Of a stretch of 64,000 nucleotides of DNA, positions 8,800 through 16,200 are shown one piece after another. The stretch comes from Halodesulfurarchaeum formicicum (GTDB taxonomy: Archaea > Halobacteriota > Halobacteria > Halobacteriales > Halobacteriaceae): the NCBI RefSeq assembly GCF_001886955.1, contig NZ_CP016804.1, positions 434,001 to 498,000 of the forward strand. The letters are read 5' to 3'. Positions within the stretch are counted from its first letter, which is position 1. Every line of letters starts with the position of its first letter. The position numbers and the translations under genes were made by a program. The notes under the pieces were generated by a model. The model did no database searches. It saw nothing but the letters and a program-made list of their open reading frames with translations, and had not been told where the DNA came from.

Positions 8800-10059
8800 G
8801 TGTCGAATCAGGTCGTCACACGGACGGTGAAAGCCAGCATTCAAAACCAGCCACAGGTCCGTGACGACCTCGATTCGCATGCCTACGCCGCTAGTAAACT
8901 CTGGAACGTCGGGCGGTGGACGGTTCAACGAGTTTGGGATGCCATTGGCTACATCCCTGAGGCTACTGAACTCACGTCGTACCTGAAAGGCCACGCCAGA
9001 TACGACGACCTGCACAGTCAATCAAGTCAGAAAGTTCTTCAGGAGCTTTCTGACGCCTTTCACTCCTGGTACGAACAGGACAACCCAGATCACAACCCGC
9101 CTGGCTACCGGAAGCGCGGTGACGCTCACCCGCGTTCGACAGTGACCTGGAAAAATAACGGCTTCAAGCTGGATACGGACAACAACCGAGTCCGCCTCTC
9201 GAAAGGGGCGAACATGAAGCCTTCACGGTATGCCGCTGACTACATCCTCTGCGAATACGAGGAGCAAGCCGACTATTCTCTCGACGATATCGACCGAGTC
9301 CAAACCGTTCGAGCGGTCTGGACTGGCGAAAAATGGGAGTTGCATTTCGTCTCCAAACTCCCCATGGAAACAGCGGAGAGTGGCGGTGAGAAGACCGCGG
9401 GGATCGACCTTGGGATTTCGAACACAGCGGCAGTCTCAGTTGGAGACGAGACGCTATTGTACCCGGGCAACGCGCTGAAAGAAGACGCCCACTACTTCCG
9501 GCAAATCGAGTACGACACAGAAGGTGAAGACGGACCGAGTCAGACGGCTGAGTGGGCGCGACAGAAAAAGGCCCGACGCCAAGAGCACTTTCTGCACGCT
9601 GTCTCGAAAGATATCGTTCAAGAGTGCGATGAACGAAATGTGGGGACGATAGCTGTCGGTCATCCCAAGAACATCCGCCAGGATGGAGACTGGGGACGAC
9701 ACGGGAACAAACGCCTGCATGACTGGGCGTTTGAAACACTCATCCAGCAGATCGAGTACAAGGCCGAAGAGCGTGGGATAGAGGCTGAACGTGTTGATGA
9801 AGGCAGTCTGAAAACCTCGAAAACGTGTTGTGAGTGTGGGATGGTGTCGGATTCAAACCGTGTTGAGCGTGGGTTGTACGTCTGTGAGGCCTGTGGATTA
9901 GTCGCGAATAGTGATCTGAATGCGGCGGAGAATATGCGAGCGACGGTAACTCCGAATCCCTCACAGGATAGGAGTAACGGCTGTTTGGCCCAGCCATCGG
10001 TCCGCCTGTTCGACAAACAGACGGGGCAAATTGCCCCACAAGAACAGGTGGTTCCGTGA
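8800..10059 (+). CDS. tnpB: TnpB, IS1341-type RNA-guided nuclease
   Basis: 419-residue TnpB starting at GTG 8800. The C-terminal RuvC-like fold shows Asp203 (GIDLGISN) and Asp372 (NSDLNAAENM). A zinc ribbon lies between them, with CxxC at Cys343/Cys346 and CxxC at Cys362/Cys365. The second RuvC segment reads VGTIAVGHPKNI, so the usual Glu is Gly287. From memory, haloarchaeal TnpB proteins of this subgroup often lack Glu there, and some TnpB groups use a relocated acidic residue, so loss of activity cannot be concluded. The C-terminus (GCLAQPSVRLFDKQTG) matches the subgroup. The known family role is RNA-guided DNA cleavage that maintains the element. Confidence 0.9.
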   Translation: MSNQVVTRTVKASIQNQPQVRDDLDSHAYAASKLWNVGRWTVQRVWDAIGYIPEATELTSYLKGHARYDDLHSQSSQKVLQELSDAFHSWYEQDNPDHNPPGYRKRGDAHPRSTVTWKNNGFKLDTDNNRVRLSKGANMKPSRYAADYILCEYEEQADYSLDDIDRVQTVRAVWTGEKWELHFVSKLPMETAESGGEKTAGIDLGISNTAAVSVGDETLLYPGNALKEDAHYFRQIEYDTEGEDGPSQTAEWARQKKARRQEHFLHAVSKDIVQECDERNVGTIAVGHPKNIRQDGDWGRHGNKRLHDWAFETLIQQIEYKAEERGIEAERVDEGSLKTSKTCCECGMVSDSNRVERGLYVCEACGLVANSDLNAAENMRATVTPNPSQDRSNGCLAQPSVRLFDKQTGQIAPQEQVVP

Positions 10060-10090
10060 ACCACAATATCCCAATCCAGCGGTGCGGTAC

Positions 10091-10167
10091 CGTGGGAATC
10101 CCACGGCTTTAGCCGTCCCCAGAACGCTTTGCGTTCTGGTGGGCTGCACAAGGCCGAAGGTCTTGTG
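10091..10167 (+). ncRNA. Probable 3' end of the TnpB guide (omega/re) RNA scaffold
   Basis: Downstream of the tnpB stop lie three well-formed hairpins: 10091-10105 (6-bp stem), 10119-10139 (9-bp perfect stem, TTT loop) and 10147-10167 (9-bp stem with one G-U pair). TnpB guide RNAs are made from the 3' part of the element, with the guide read from flanking DNA just past the right end. If this holds here, the guide would begin at about 10175-10180 and target the 3' end of the FAD oxidoreductase gene. The transcript itself is inferred. Confidence 0.5.
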
Positions 10168-10181
10168 AACGTGGGAGGAGG

Positions 10182-11384
10182 TCAACGTCCACGGAGTTGT
10201 TCTCGGACCTTCGCTGCCGCGGCTCTGCCGGTCCGAGCGGCAGTGTCGAAACTCGGATAGTATCGGAAGTCACCCGCGAGGAAGACCCGATCGTCGTACT
10301 GGATCTCGGGAATTGACTTTCCCGGCTCGATGTGGGGTGTCGTGGTCACGGTCTCTGCTGCTCGCCTCGTCGGCTCGCCGTCGTAGACTGCCTCGACGTC
10401 GATATCCGTGTTCATGTCCCGAACGAACGCGTTGTGGGTCTCCCCCACAGCGACGACGCTGCGGAGGTTGTACGCCTCGTCGCCACCGATCAGCAGCGCG
10501 AGGTCTTCGGTTAGCGTCCCGTCGAGGACCACCCCCCGGGTCTGGTTGTACTCGAAGTCGAAATCCGCTTCCAGCAATTCGGCACTCCGATCGATTGGTG
10601 TGGCCAGAACCGCGGCGTCGAACGACGCTTCTGTCGTCGTCCCATCGTCCCGGAACTCGACGAGGACGCTGTCCGTTTCTGCCGTGATAGCCGTCACTTC
10701 GGTCCCGGTCCGCAGATTCTCCGCTGGCAACTCTTCACCGAGCGCCTCGTAGAACGGCCGCTGACCGTTTGGGAGCACAGACGCTCCGTCCTGGACCATC
10801 CGGACTACCTTCTTCAACGCTGCAACGGACCGGTCAGCGCTCGTGTGCTCGAAGTCGTCGTCGTAGGTCATCGCACGGAGTGTTGGTTTGATGAGCAGTT
10901 CCTGCAGCCCGTCGTCGAACTGTGCCATCCACTCCTGGATCGACTGCTCGTGGAGCCGTTCGTTGTAGAGATCACGGTCTAGCGGATCGAACTGGTGATC
11001 CGCGAGCGCCGAGTGGAACTCCCTGACCGATGCCCGGTCGAGCCCCACTACTGGCGCGAACACCACCCGCATGATTTTTTCAAACAGCGACAGGTCCTGG
11101 CGCGGTTTGAGAAAAATCTCCATTTGATCGAAGGTGGTGATTTCCCCGTCCTGAAACGCGCCCATTCGCTCGAGCGGAACCGGCCGAACGGCGTCCTCGA
11201 CGCCGAGACCTGACGCGAGATCGAGAACGGCGTCGTCGGAAGCGGCGATGAATCTTGGCTGGTCGGGCACGTCCCCGTCACTGAAGTCCCGCTTTTCGAA
11301 GAGTGACACTTCCAGCCCATCGGCTTGCAGCGTGTGGGCACTCGCGATTCCAGCGATTCCGGCCCCAATTACGGCGACACTCAT
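10182..11384 (-). CDS. FAD-dependent amine-oxidase/protoporphyrinogen-oxidase-like protein
   Basis: 400-residue flavoprotein. The N-terminus is a dinucleotide-binding beta-alpha-beta fold (MSVAVIGAGIAGIASAHTL, with acidic Glu about 30 residues on, in SLFEKRDF). The C-terminus has the second FAD motif (DDRVFLAGDFRYYPSFDTAARTG). The middle resembles the NAD(P)/FAD oxidoreductase group that includes protoporphyrinogen oxidase and carotenoid desaturases. The substrate is unknown. The stop codon lies only about ten bases from the right-end structures of the IS element, so the last residues may have been altered by the insertion. No operon partner is visible. Confidence 0.75.
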   Translation of the reverse strand: MSVAVIGAGIAGIASAHTLQADGLEVSLFEKRDFSDGDVPDQPRFIAASDDAVLDLASGLGVEDAVRPVPLERMGAFQDGEITTFDQMEIFLKPRQDLSLFEKIMRVVFAPVVGLDRASVREFHSALADHQFDPLDRDLYNERLHEQSIQEWMAQFDDGLQELLIKPTLRAMTYDDDFEHTSADRSVAALKKVVRMVQDGASVLPNGQRPFYEALGEELPAENLRTGTEVTAITAETDSVLVEFRDDGTTTEASFDAAVLATPIDRSAELLEADFDFEYNQTRGVVLDGTLTEDLALLIGGDEAYNLRSVVAVGETHNAFVRDMNTDIDVEAVYDGEPTRRAAETVTTTPHIEPGKSIPEIQYDDRVFLAGDFRYYPSFDTAARTGRAAAAKVREQLRGR

Positions 11385-11632
11385 GTTTGTGGAAAATTAG
11401 ATCGTAGTGGTGATCGGGCTGCTCCTCGTATCGAGAGCGGCCATCGATTCGTGTTGGTCGGTGGCGTCTTGACGTGCCACTGGCGCTCCGTCCTCCCTTC
11501 TGAGTGCCGCGTGCATGGTCATCTCACCAATTTCATATACATGGTGATAAATCGACAATTTGCTTGCAGGGATGTGACAAGACCACTCATACCAATGGCC
11601 GCTTACTCATTCTCACACGCCGAGCGACGGCC

Positions 11633-11719
11633 CGCAGCAAACGGTGGATGGGTCGGGGCGGATTCGAACCGAAATCACTTCGCTCGCAAGCTCGCTCGTG
11701 ATAGGGCTCGAATCCGCTG
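11633..11719 (-). repeat. 87-bp tRNA-tail foldback unit, copy A
   Basis: Base-for-base identical, in inverted orientation, to 44288-44374. Read on the minus strand it begins with CGGATTCGAG, has an inner ATCAC...GTGAT foldback, and then carries the exact 22-base 3' end of tRNA-Val (GGTTCGAATCCGCCCCGACCCA at 11670-11649). CGGATTCGA and TCGAATCCG are complementary, so the unit can fold back on itself. It is not a whole tRNA: no D arm or anticodon stem is present. Confidence 0.85.
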
Positions 11720-11791
11720 CCCAATTTACGACCGCGATCTCATCGCAGCGACACAGCACGCTGGTCGCTGCGAAGTGAGAATCGCTGAAAA

Positions 11792-11868
11792 TGGGTCGGG
11801 GCGGATTCGAACGACGCGAAACTCGCTCCCGTCGGTCGCTCGTTTCTCTTATTCGAATCCGTCCGACC
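11792..11868 (-). repeat. tRNA-tail foldback unit 2
   Basis: A second, diverged unit. One arm (11793-11811) is the tRNA-Val 3' end. The other arm (11852-11868) is its near-perfect reverse complement (TTCGAATCCGTCCGACC against the expected TTCGAATCCGCCCCGACC). The 40 bases between them partly self-pair. It lies about 120 bases downstream of tRNA-Val(GAC). Confidence 0.75.
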
Positions 11869-11876
11869 GCGCCACA

Positions 11877-11903
11877 GCCGGCGCTCGAAACGTGAGCGCC
11901 GGC
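11877..11903 (-). repeat. Perfect 10-bp hairpin next to tRNA-Val(GAC)
   Basis: GCCGGCGCTC and GAGCGCCGGC flank a 7-base loop. It lies just downstream of the tRNA on the minus strand. No T run follows it, so it is not a typical terminator; it could be a processing signal or part of the repeat module. Confidence 0.55.
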
Positions 11904-11909
11904 AAAATA

Positions 11910-11984
11910 TGGGTCGGGGCGGATTCGAACCGCCGGTCTCCTCCATGTCAAGGAGGTGTCATAGCCAGACTAGACCACCGACCC
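11910..11984 (-). tRNA. tRNA-Val (GAC anticodon)
   Basis: 75 bases on the minus strand with a full cloverleaf. The acceptor stem is GGGTCGG/CCGACCC with discriminator A. The anticodon stem CCTCC/GGAGG encloses loop TTGACAT, giving anticodon GAC (Val, GUC codons). The T arm is CGGCGG-TTCGAAT-CCGCC. CCA is not fully encoded. The 5' part and 3' end are almost identical to tRNA-Val(CAC) at 44147. Confidence 0.93.
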
Positions 11985-12073
11985 TCGTGCTTCCACCCAA
12001 TCGTATCGGGGCAGAACAGTTGAAGGTTTCGAAACGGTCGACGGCGAACGGCGATTACGAAAACGTTAAGTGA

Positions 12074-12110
12074 TGTACAAACCTGTTCATTAGATACCGA
12101 AACAGTACAT
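12074..12110 (+). promoter_or_regulatory. trp operon promoter with TGTACA-like boxes
   Basis: A TTAGATA box at 12090-12096 lies 26-32 bases before the ATG at 12122 and fits a leaderless trpD. It is flanked by TGTACA at 12074-12079 and AGTACAT at 12104-12110. TGTACA is the TRP box bound by the TrpY repressor in a methanogen. A similar use here is only a suggestion. Confidence 0.4.
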
Positions 12111-12121
12111 TCGTGATTCCA

Positions 12122-13126
12122 ATGCAAGGATACATCGAACGCGTCGCTGACGGCGAGGACCTCTCCGTTTCGGAGGCCAGAGCCGCGGCGACAGCCGTCT
12201 TCGAGGATGCGACGGACGCCCAGATCGGGGCCCTGCTGACGGCCATGCGCTCGAAGGGCGAGACAGAAGCCGAAATCGCCGGGTTTGCACAGGGGATGCG
12301 AGCGGCTGCGAGGACCATCGAGCCCGAACGGGACCGGTTGGTCGACACCTGTGGGACCGGCGGGGACGACTACGACACCATCAACGTCTCGACGGCCAGT
12401 GCGGTCGTGGCCAGCGGGGCCGGCGTCCCGATCGCGAAACACGGCAACTACTCGGTCTCCTCCTCGTCCGGTAGCGCTGATGTCCTCGAGACAGTCGGTG
12501 TCCCGGTCGGGGCCGAACCCCCGGCCGTCGAACGGGCCATCGAGGAGTCCGGGATCGGGTTCATGCTCGCCCCGGTGTTCCACCCCGCGATGAAAGCCGT
12601 CATCGGCCCCCGCCAGGAACTGGGTATTCGGACCGTGTTCAACGTACTTGGCCCGCTAACGAACCCGGCCGGGGCGGATGCACAGGTCCTGGGCGTGTAC
12701 GATCCCGAACTCGTGCCGCTGGTCGCCCGCGCGCTTGCACACATGCCTGTCGAACACGCCCTCGTCGTCCACGGTTCGGGCCTCGACGAGATCGCGATCC
12801 ACGATAAGACGGTCGTCGCCGAGGTGACCGGCGACTCGATCGAGGAGTACACCCTCCAGCCCGCCGACATGGGGCTTGAACGGGCGCGAATCGAGGCCGT
12901 AGCTGGTGGGAGCCCCGAGGAGAACGCCGAACACCTGACAGGGATCCTCAACGGGACTGTTCAGGGCCCGATGCGTGACATCATTCTCGCAAACGCCGGG
13001 GCAGCGATCTTTGTGGCCGGGGAAGCAGCCTCGATCCAGGAGGGTGCCGAGGTCGCCGCACAGGCCATCGACTCCGGTGCTGCAATGGAGAAACTAAGGG
13101 CCCTGAAAGCCGTCCCGGCGGTCTGA
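12122..13126 (+). CDS. trpD: Anthranilate phosphoribosyltransferase
   Basis: 334-residue enzyme that joins anthranilate and phosphoribosyl pyrophosphate, the second step of the tryptophan branch. The conserved glycine-rich CGTGGD motif (VDTCGTGGDDYDTINVST), KHGNYSVSS, and GPLTNPAGA are all present. I take the ATG at 12122 over the in-frame GTG at 12113 because it fits the promoter spacing and the usual N-terminus (MQGYIERV). It is the first gene of trpDFEG, and its TGA overlaps the trpF ATG. Confidence 0.96.
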   Translation: MQGYIERVADGEDLSVSEARAAATAVFEDATDAQIGALLTAMRSKGETEAEIAGFAQGMRAAARTIEPERDRLVDTCGTGGDDYDTINVSTASAVVASGAGVPIAKHGNYSVSSSSGSADVLETVGVPVGAEPPAVERAIEESGIGFMLAPVFHPAMKAVIGPRQELGIRTVFNVLGPLTNPAGADAQVLGVYDPELVPLVARALAHMPVEHALVVHGSGLDEIAIHDKTVVAEVTGDSIEEYTLQPADMGLERARIEAVAGGSPEENAEHLTGILNGTVQGPMRDIILANAGAAIFVAGEAASIQEGAEVAAQAIDSGAAMEKLRALKAVPAV

Positions 13127-13749
13127 TGGTTCGCGTAAAGCTCTGTGGGTTCACCCGGCAGGCGGACGTGACCCGTGCAGTCGAGGCCGGGGTAGACGCC
13201 GTCGGCGCGATCGTGGACGTCCCAGTCGAGACACCACGAGCGGTCGAGGTAACGCATGCAGCACGGCTCTTTGCGGCCGTTCCGCCTTTCGTCAGTACCG
13301 TCCTCGTGACGATGCCCGAATCCGTCGATCGAGCGCGGGAACTGATCGACCGGGTCGACCCCGACGCGATCCAGGTTCATGCCGGTCTCGCTCCGGCGGC
13401 TGTCGAGGCCCTTGCCGAGGAAACGTCCGCTATTGCAGCCGTTGGCCACGATGAACCGGCGATAAAAGAGTATGCCGACGCCGCTGATGGGCTGCTGGTC
13501 GACTCGACCGACGAGTCCGGCGCCGGCGGAACGGGGCAGACACACGACTGGACGGCGACCCGGGAACTCACCCAGCTCGACACCCCGATCGTGCTCGCCG
13601 GCGGGCTCACACCCGAAAACGTCCGCTCGGCGGTCACGACTGTCGGCCCCTACGCCGTCGACGCGGCGTCCGGAGTCGAGGCGGAACCCGGGCAGAAAGA
13701 CGCGGCGGCGATGGATCAGTTCGTGGCTGCAGCGAGGGGGCGAGACTGA
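13126..13749 (+). CDS. trpF: Phosphoribosylanthranilate isomerase
   Basis: 207-residue TIM-barrel enzyme that isomerises phosphoribosylanthranilate in tryptophan synthesis. The catalytic Cys near the N-terminus (VKLCGFTR) and the late Asp (VDAASGVEAEPGQKD) are present, as is LAGGLTPENV, the phosphate-binding loop. It overlaps trpD and trpE by TGATG junctions, implying coupled translation. Confidence 0.94.
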   Translation: MVRVKLCGFTRQADVTRAVEAGVDAVGAIVDVPVETPRAVEVTHAARLFAAVPPFVSTVLVTMPESVDRARELIDRVDPDAIQVHAGLAPAAVEALAEETSAIAAVGHDEPAIKEYADAADGLLVDSTDESGAGGTGQTHDWTATRELTQLDTPIVLAGGLTPENVRSAVTTVGPYAVDAASGVEAEPGQKDAAAMDQFVAAARGRD

Positions 13750-15314
13750 TGAGGCTGCTCGACCGCTCGCGTTCGGAATTCGCGGACCTCCTGGACGCCG
13801 CGGAACCGGTGGTCGTCCGGGTCGCCGCCGAACTCCCGGTCTCGGTCTCGCCGCTTTCGGCGGCCGTCGCCCTAGACGACGAAAGCGAGTTCAGTTTCCT
13901 CCTGGAGAGCGGGGAGAAGACGGCCGCGAGCGATCCGGCCGATGCGTTCTCCGCCAGTGACTCCACGGACCGACACGCCCGGTTTTCCTTCGTGGGCTAC
14001 GACCCCGACGCGGTACTCACGCTGGATGCGGACGGCGACAGCATCACGCGACTGCGGGATTCGCCGGCGGCCGACCTCGTGGCCACTGGGACGGGTGACG
14101 TGCTCGACCGCTTGCGGCGGGGGCTGCCCGACATCGAGCGACGGGGGTTCCCAGCGGCCGATCGGCAACACCTCTCCGGAGGGCTGGTCGGCTTTTTGGC
14201 CTACGACGCCGTGTACGACCTCTGGCTCTCGGAGCTCGGGATCGAGCGGCCGGAGAGCCCGGTACCCGACGCCCAGTTCGCGCTGACGACACGGACACTC
14301 GTCTTCGATCACGTGGCAGACACCGTCTCGCTCCTGTTCACGCCCGTGGTCGCCCCGGAGACGGATCCAGATCAGCTCTACGACGAGTTGCTCGCAGAAG
14401 CGCGCTCGGTCAAAGAACGACTGGAAGGGGCCGAATCGCCGGCTGAGGGGGACTTCCGTCGAACAGGCGAGCGAGCGGGCTCACAGGACGCCTACGAGGA
14501 GGCCGTGGCGACCGCGAAGCAGGCGGTCACGGAGGGAGAGGTGTACCAAGCAGTCGTTTCGCGCACGCGTGAACTCGAAGGTGACATCGATCCGGTGGTC
14601 CTGTACGACTCGATGCGGGCGGTCAACCCGTCGCCATACATGTACCTGCTGTCATACGGGGACCGCTCGATCGTGGGTGCGAGTCCCGAGACGCTCGTTG
14701 CCGTCGACGGCGAGACGGTTCGGAACAACCCGATCGCGGGGACCTGTCCACGGGGATCCAGTCCCGCGGAGGATCGTCGACTGGCCGGCGAGATGCTGGC
14801 CGACGACAAGGAGCGGGCCGAACACACGATGCTCGTCGACCTGGCGCGAAACGACGTCAGACGGGTCTCTCGGCCCGGGAGCGTGGACGTGACGGAGTTC
14901 ATGCGCGTGCTGAAGTACAGCCACGTTCAGCACATCGAATCGACCGTGACTGGCCGTCTCCGAGAGGATCAAGATGCCTTTGACGCGATTCGGGCCTGCT
15001 TCCCCGCCGGCACGCTCTCGGGGGCCCCCAAGAGCCGGGCGATGGAGCTCATTCACGACCTCGAAGCCTCGCCACGGGGGGTGTACGGAGGCGGCGTGGG
15101 GTATGTCTCCTGGCAGGGGGACATGGACATGGCGATCGTGATCAGGACGGCGACCATCGAAGCTGGGGACCCTGACCGCCTTCGGGTTCGGGCCGGTGCT
15201 GGAGTCGTGGCCGATTCGGATCCCACGAGTGAGTACGAAGAGACCGAGGCGAAGATGGACGGGGCCCTGACGGCGGTCCGGGACATCGAGAACGGGCTGG
15301 AGGTGCCCCGATGA
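13749..15314 (+). CDS. trpE: Anthranilate synthase component I
   Basis: 521-residue chorismate-using subunit that forms anthranilate with ammonia supplied by TrpG. The chorismate-binding C-terminus shows NPSPYMYLL, GASPETLV, GTCPRG, DLARNDVRRV, and FPAGTLSGAPK. The N-terminal LLES motif (FSFLLESGEKT) is the element that makes TrpE sensitive to tryptophan feedback, so feedback inhibition is likely kept. It overlaps trpG by four bases (ATGA). Confidence 0.95.
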   Translation: MRLLDRSRSEFADLLDAAEPVVVRVAAELPVSVSPLSAAVALDDESEFSFLLESGEKTAASDPADAFSASDSTDRHARFSFVGYDPDAVLTLDADGDSITRLRDSPAADLVATGTGDVLDRLRRGLPDIERRGFPAADRQHLSGGLVGFLAYDAVYDLWLSELGIERPESPVPDAQFALTTRTLVFDHVADTVSLLFTPVVAPETDPDQLYDELLAEARSVKERLEGAESPAEGDFRRTGERAGSQDAYEEAVATAKQAVTEGEVYQAVVSRTRELEGDIDPVVLYDSMRAVNPSPYMYLLSYGDRSIVGASPETLVAVDGETVRNNPIAGTCPRGSSPAEDRRLAGEMLADDKERAEHTMLVDLARNDVRRVSRPGSVDVTEFMRVLKYSHVQHIESTVTGRLREDQDAFDAIRACFPAGTLSGAPKSRAMELIHDLEASPRGVYGGGVGYVSWQGDMDMAIVIRTATIEAGDPDRLRVRAGAGVVADSDPTSEYEETEAKMDGALTAVRDIENGLEVPR

Positions 15315-15907
15315 AGGTGCTCGTGATCGACAACTACGATTCTTTTACGTACAACCTGGTGGAGTACGTCTCGAAGGTCACGCTGCCGGACGGGACAACC
15401 CCCGAGATTACGGTCCTGAAAAACACCGCCGATCTCGAGGCCGTCCGCGCGGTCGACCCGGACGCGATCCTGATCAGTCCAGGGCCTGGTCACCCGGCAA
15501 ACGACCGCGACGTGGGCGTCTCAACACCGGTCCTTCGGGAGATCTCCCCGCGGGTGCCCACGCTGGGTGTCTGTCTCGGGATGGAGGCGGCGGTCTCGGT
15601 GTACGGGGGCGAGGTCGGTACGGCGCCCGAACCGGTCCACGGCAAGGCGGACCCGGTCACCCACGACGGCCGGGGCATCTTCGAGGGAATCGAACCCGAG
15701 TTCCAGGGCGGTCGCTACCACTCGCTGATCGCACTGGACGTGCCTGGGGTCTTCGAGGTTTCGGCTCGAACCGAACAGGACGGCGAGTCGATTCCGATGG
15801 CGATTCGACACCGCGAGCACCCACTCGTCGCCGTGCAATTTCACCCCGAGAGCGTGCTGACGCCGGTCGGACACGAGTTGATCGAGCACTTCCTGCTGGC
15901 GGCGTAG
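15311..15907 (+). CDS. trpG: Anthranilate synthase component II (glutamine amidotransferase)
   Basis: 198-residue class I glutamine amidotransferase that releases ammonia for TrpE. The catalytic triad is visible: Cys in LGVCLGMEAA, and His and Glu in VQFHPESVLTP. ILISPGPGHP is the oxyanion-hole region. Its direct overlap with trpE supports the Trp-pathway form over the folate pabA form. It is the last gene of the operon; trpCBA is not in this window. Confidence 0.94.
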   Translation: MKVLVIDNYDSFTYNLVEYVSKVTLPDGTTPEITVLKNTADLEAVRAVDPDAILISPGPGHPANDRDVGVSTPVLREISPRVPTLGVCLGMEAAVSVYGGEVGTAPEPVHGKADPVTHDGRGIFEGIEPEFQGGRYHSLIALDVPGVFEVSARTEQDGESIPMAIRHREHPLVAVQFHPESVLTPVGHELIEHFLLAA

Positions 15908-16011
15908 AAACTCACGATTTCCCGCTCAGTCCCCGGAAATCGGAGGTTTGAGCTCGTTTTGATTTCGGTCGATTTCGCTTCGAATTTCACTTTCGCTCCG
16001 CCGGGAGTAGG

Positions 16012-16019
16012 CTTATACT
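16012..16019 (+). promoter_or_regulatory. TATA box of nrdJ
   Basis: CTTATACT box about 185 bases before the nrdJ ATG. Transcription starting near 16042 would give a leader of about 160 bases, long for a haloarchaeon, where leaderless messages dominate. Confidence 0.4.
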
Positions 16020-16051
16020 GGTGCCCCCGTTACCGAAGTAGTGGCTCCGTA

Positions 16052-16139
16052 CCCGCCAGGTGTGGCATGGGAAGACACACCCGCTGGCGGGTCGAACCGA
16101 CGCGGGTTTACCGGACGAGCGGCTTCGTTCGCTACCCGC
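16052..16139 (+). promoter_or_regulatory. Structured nrdJ 5' leader (two hairpins)
   Basis: Hairpin 1 (16052-16091) has an outer 8-bp stem CCCGCCAG/CTGGCGGG, an inner 5-bp stem GTGTG/CACAC and loop GCATGGGAAGA. Hairpin 2 closes with GCGGGT (16102-16107)/ACCCGC (16134-16139) around a smaller AGCG/CGCT stem. I could not match the full cobalamin riboswitch consensus, so any ligand is unknown. Confidence 0.4.
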
Positions 16140-16188
16140 ATCTCCCGGCACACATGTACATTGGACATTCACGCACACGACTGACTGT

Positions 16189-16194
16189 GGAGGT
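16189..16194 (+). promoter_or_regulatory. Shine-Dalgarno site of nrdJ
   Basis: GGAGGT lies six bases before the ATG at 16201. It fixes the start against the longer open frame and agrees with a message that has a real leader. Confidence 0.7.
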
Positions 16195-16200
16195 ATCGAG

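Larger units (their letters stand above)
8667..10178 (+). mobile_element. IS1341-type (IS200/IS605 family) element, tnpB only
   Basis: The element carries tnpB and no tnpA, so it is probably non-autonomous for transposition. The left end has a perfect 8-bp hairpin (8675-8694). The right end has a cluster of hairpins (10091-10167) followed by GTGGGAGGAG. Exact ends are uncertain by about ten bases because IS200/IS605 elements make no target duplication. It sits between the start of the 7TM kinase gene and the 3' end of the FAD oxidoreductase gene. Confidence 0.75.
11385..11909. other. Gene-free stretch with tRNA-derived repeats
   Basis: No convincing gene is present. 11385-11630 holds nothing I recognise. 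11633-11868 holds two tRNA-tail foldback units with a hairpin between them (11738-11780: outer TCTCA/TGAGA plus a 9-bp stem CGCAGCGAC/GTCGCTGCG). A further perfect 10-bp hairpin lies at 11877-11903. All lie downstream of tRNA-Val(GAC) on the minus strand and are described separately. Confidence 0.7.

Noticed and set aside
11633-11868. Additional tRNA genes downstream of tRNA-Val(GAC)
   Set aside because: Only the T-loop/acceptor 3' end is present; there is no D arm or anticodon stem.
16021-16100. Cobalamin riboswitch in the nrdJ leader
   Set aside because: Short pieces look similar (TGCCCCCGTTAC, and GTGGCT as the reverse of a B12-box part), but order, orientation and the core junction do not match the known consensus. 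Kept only as an unassigned structured leader.
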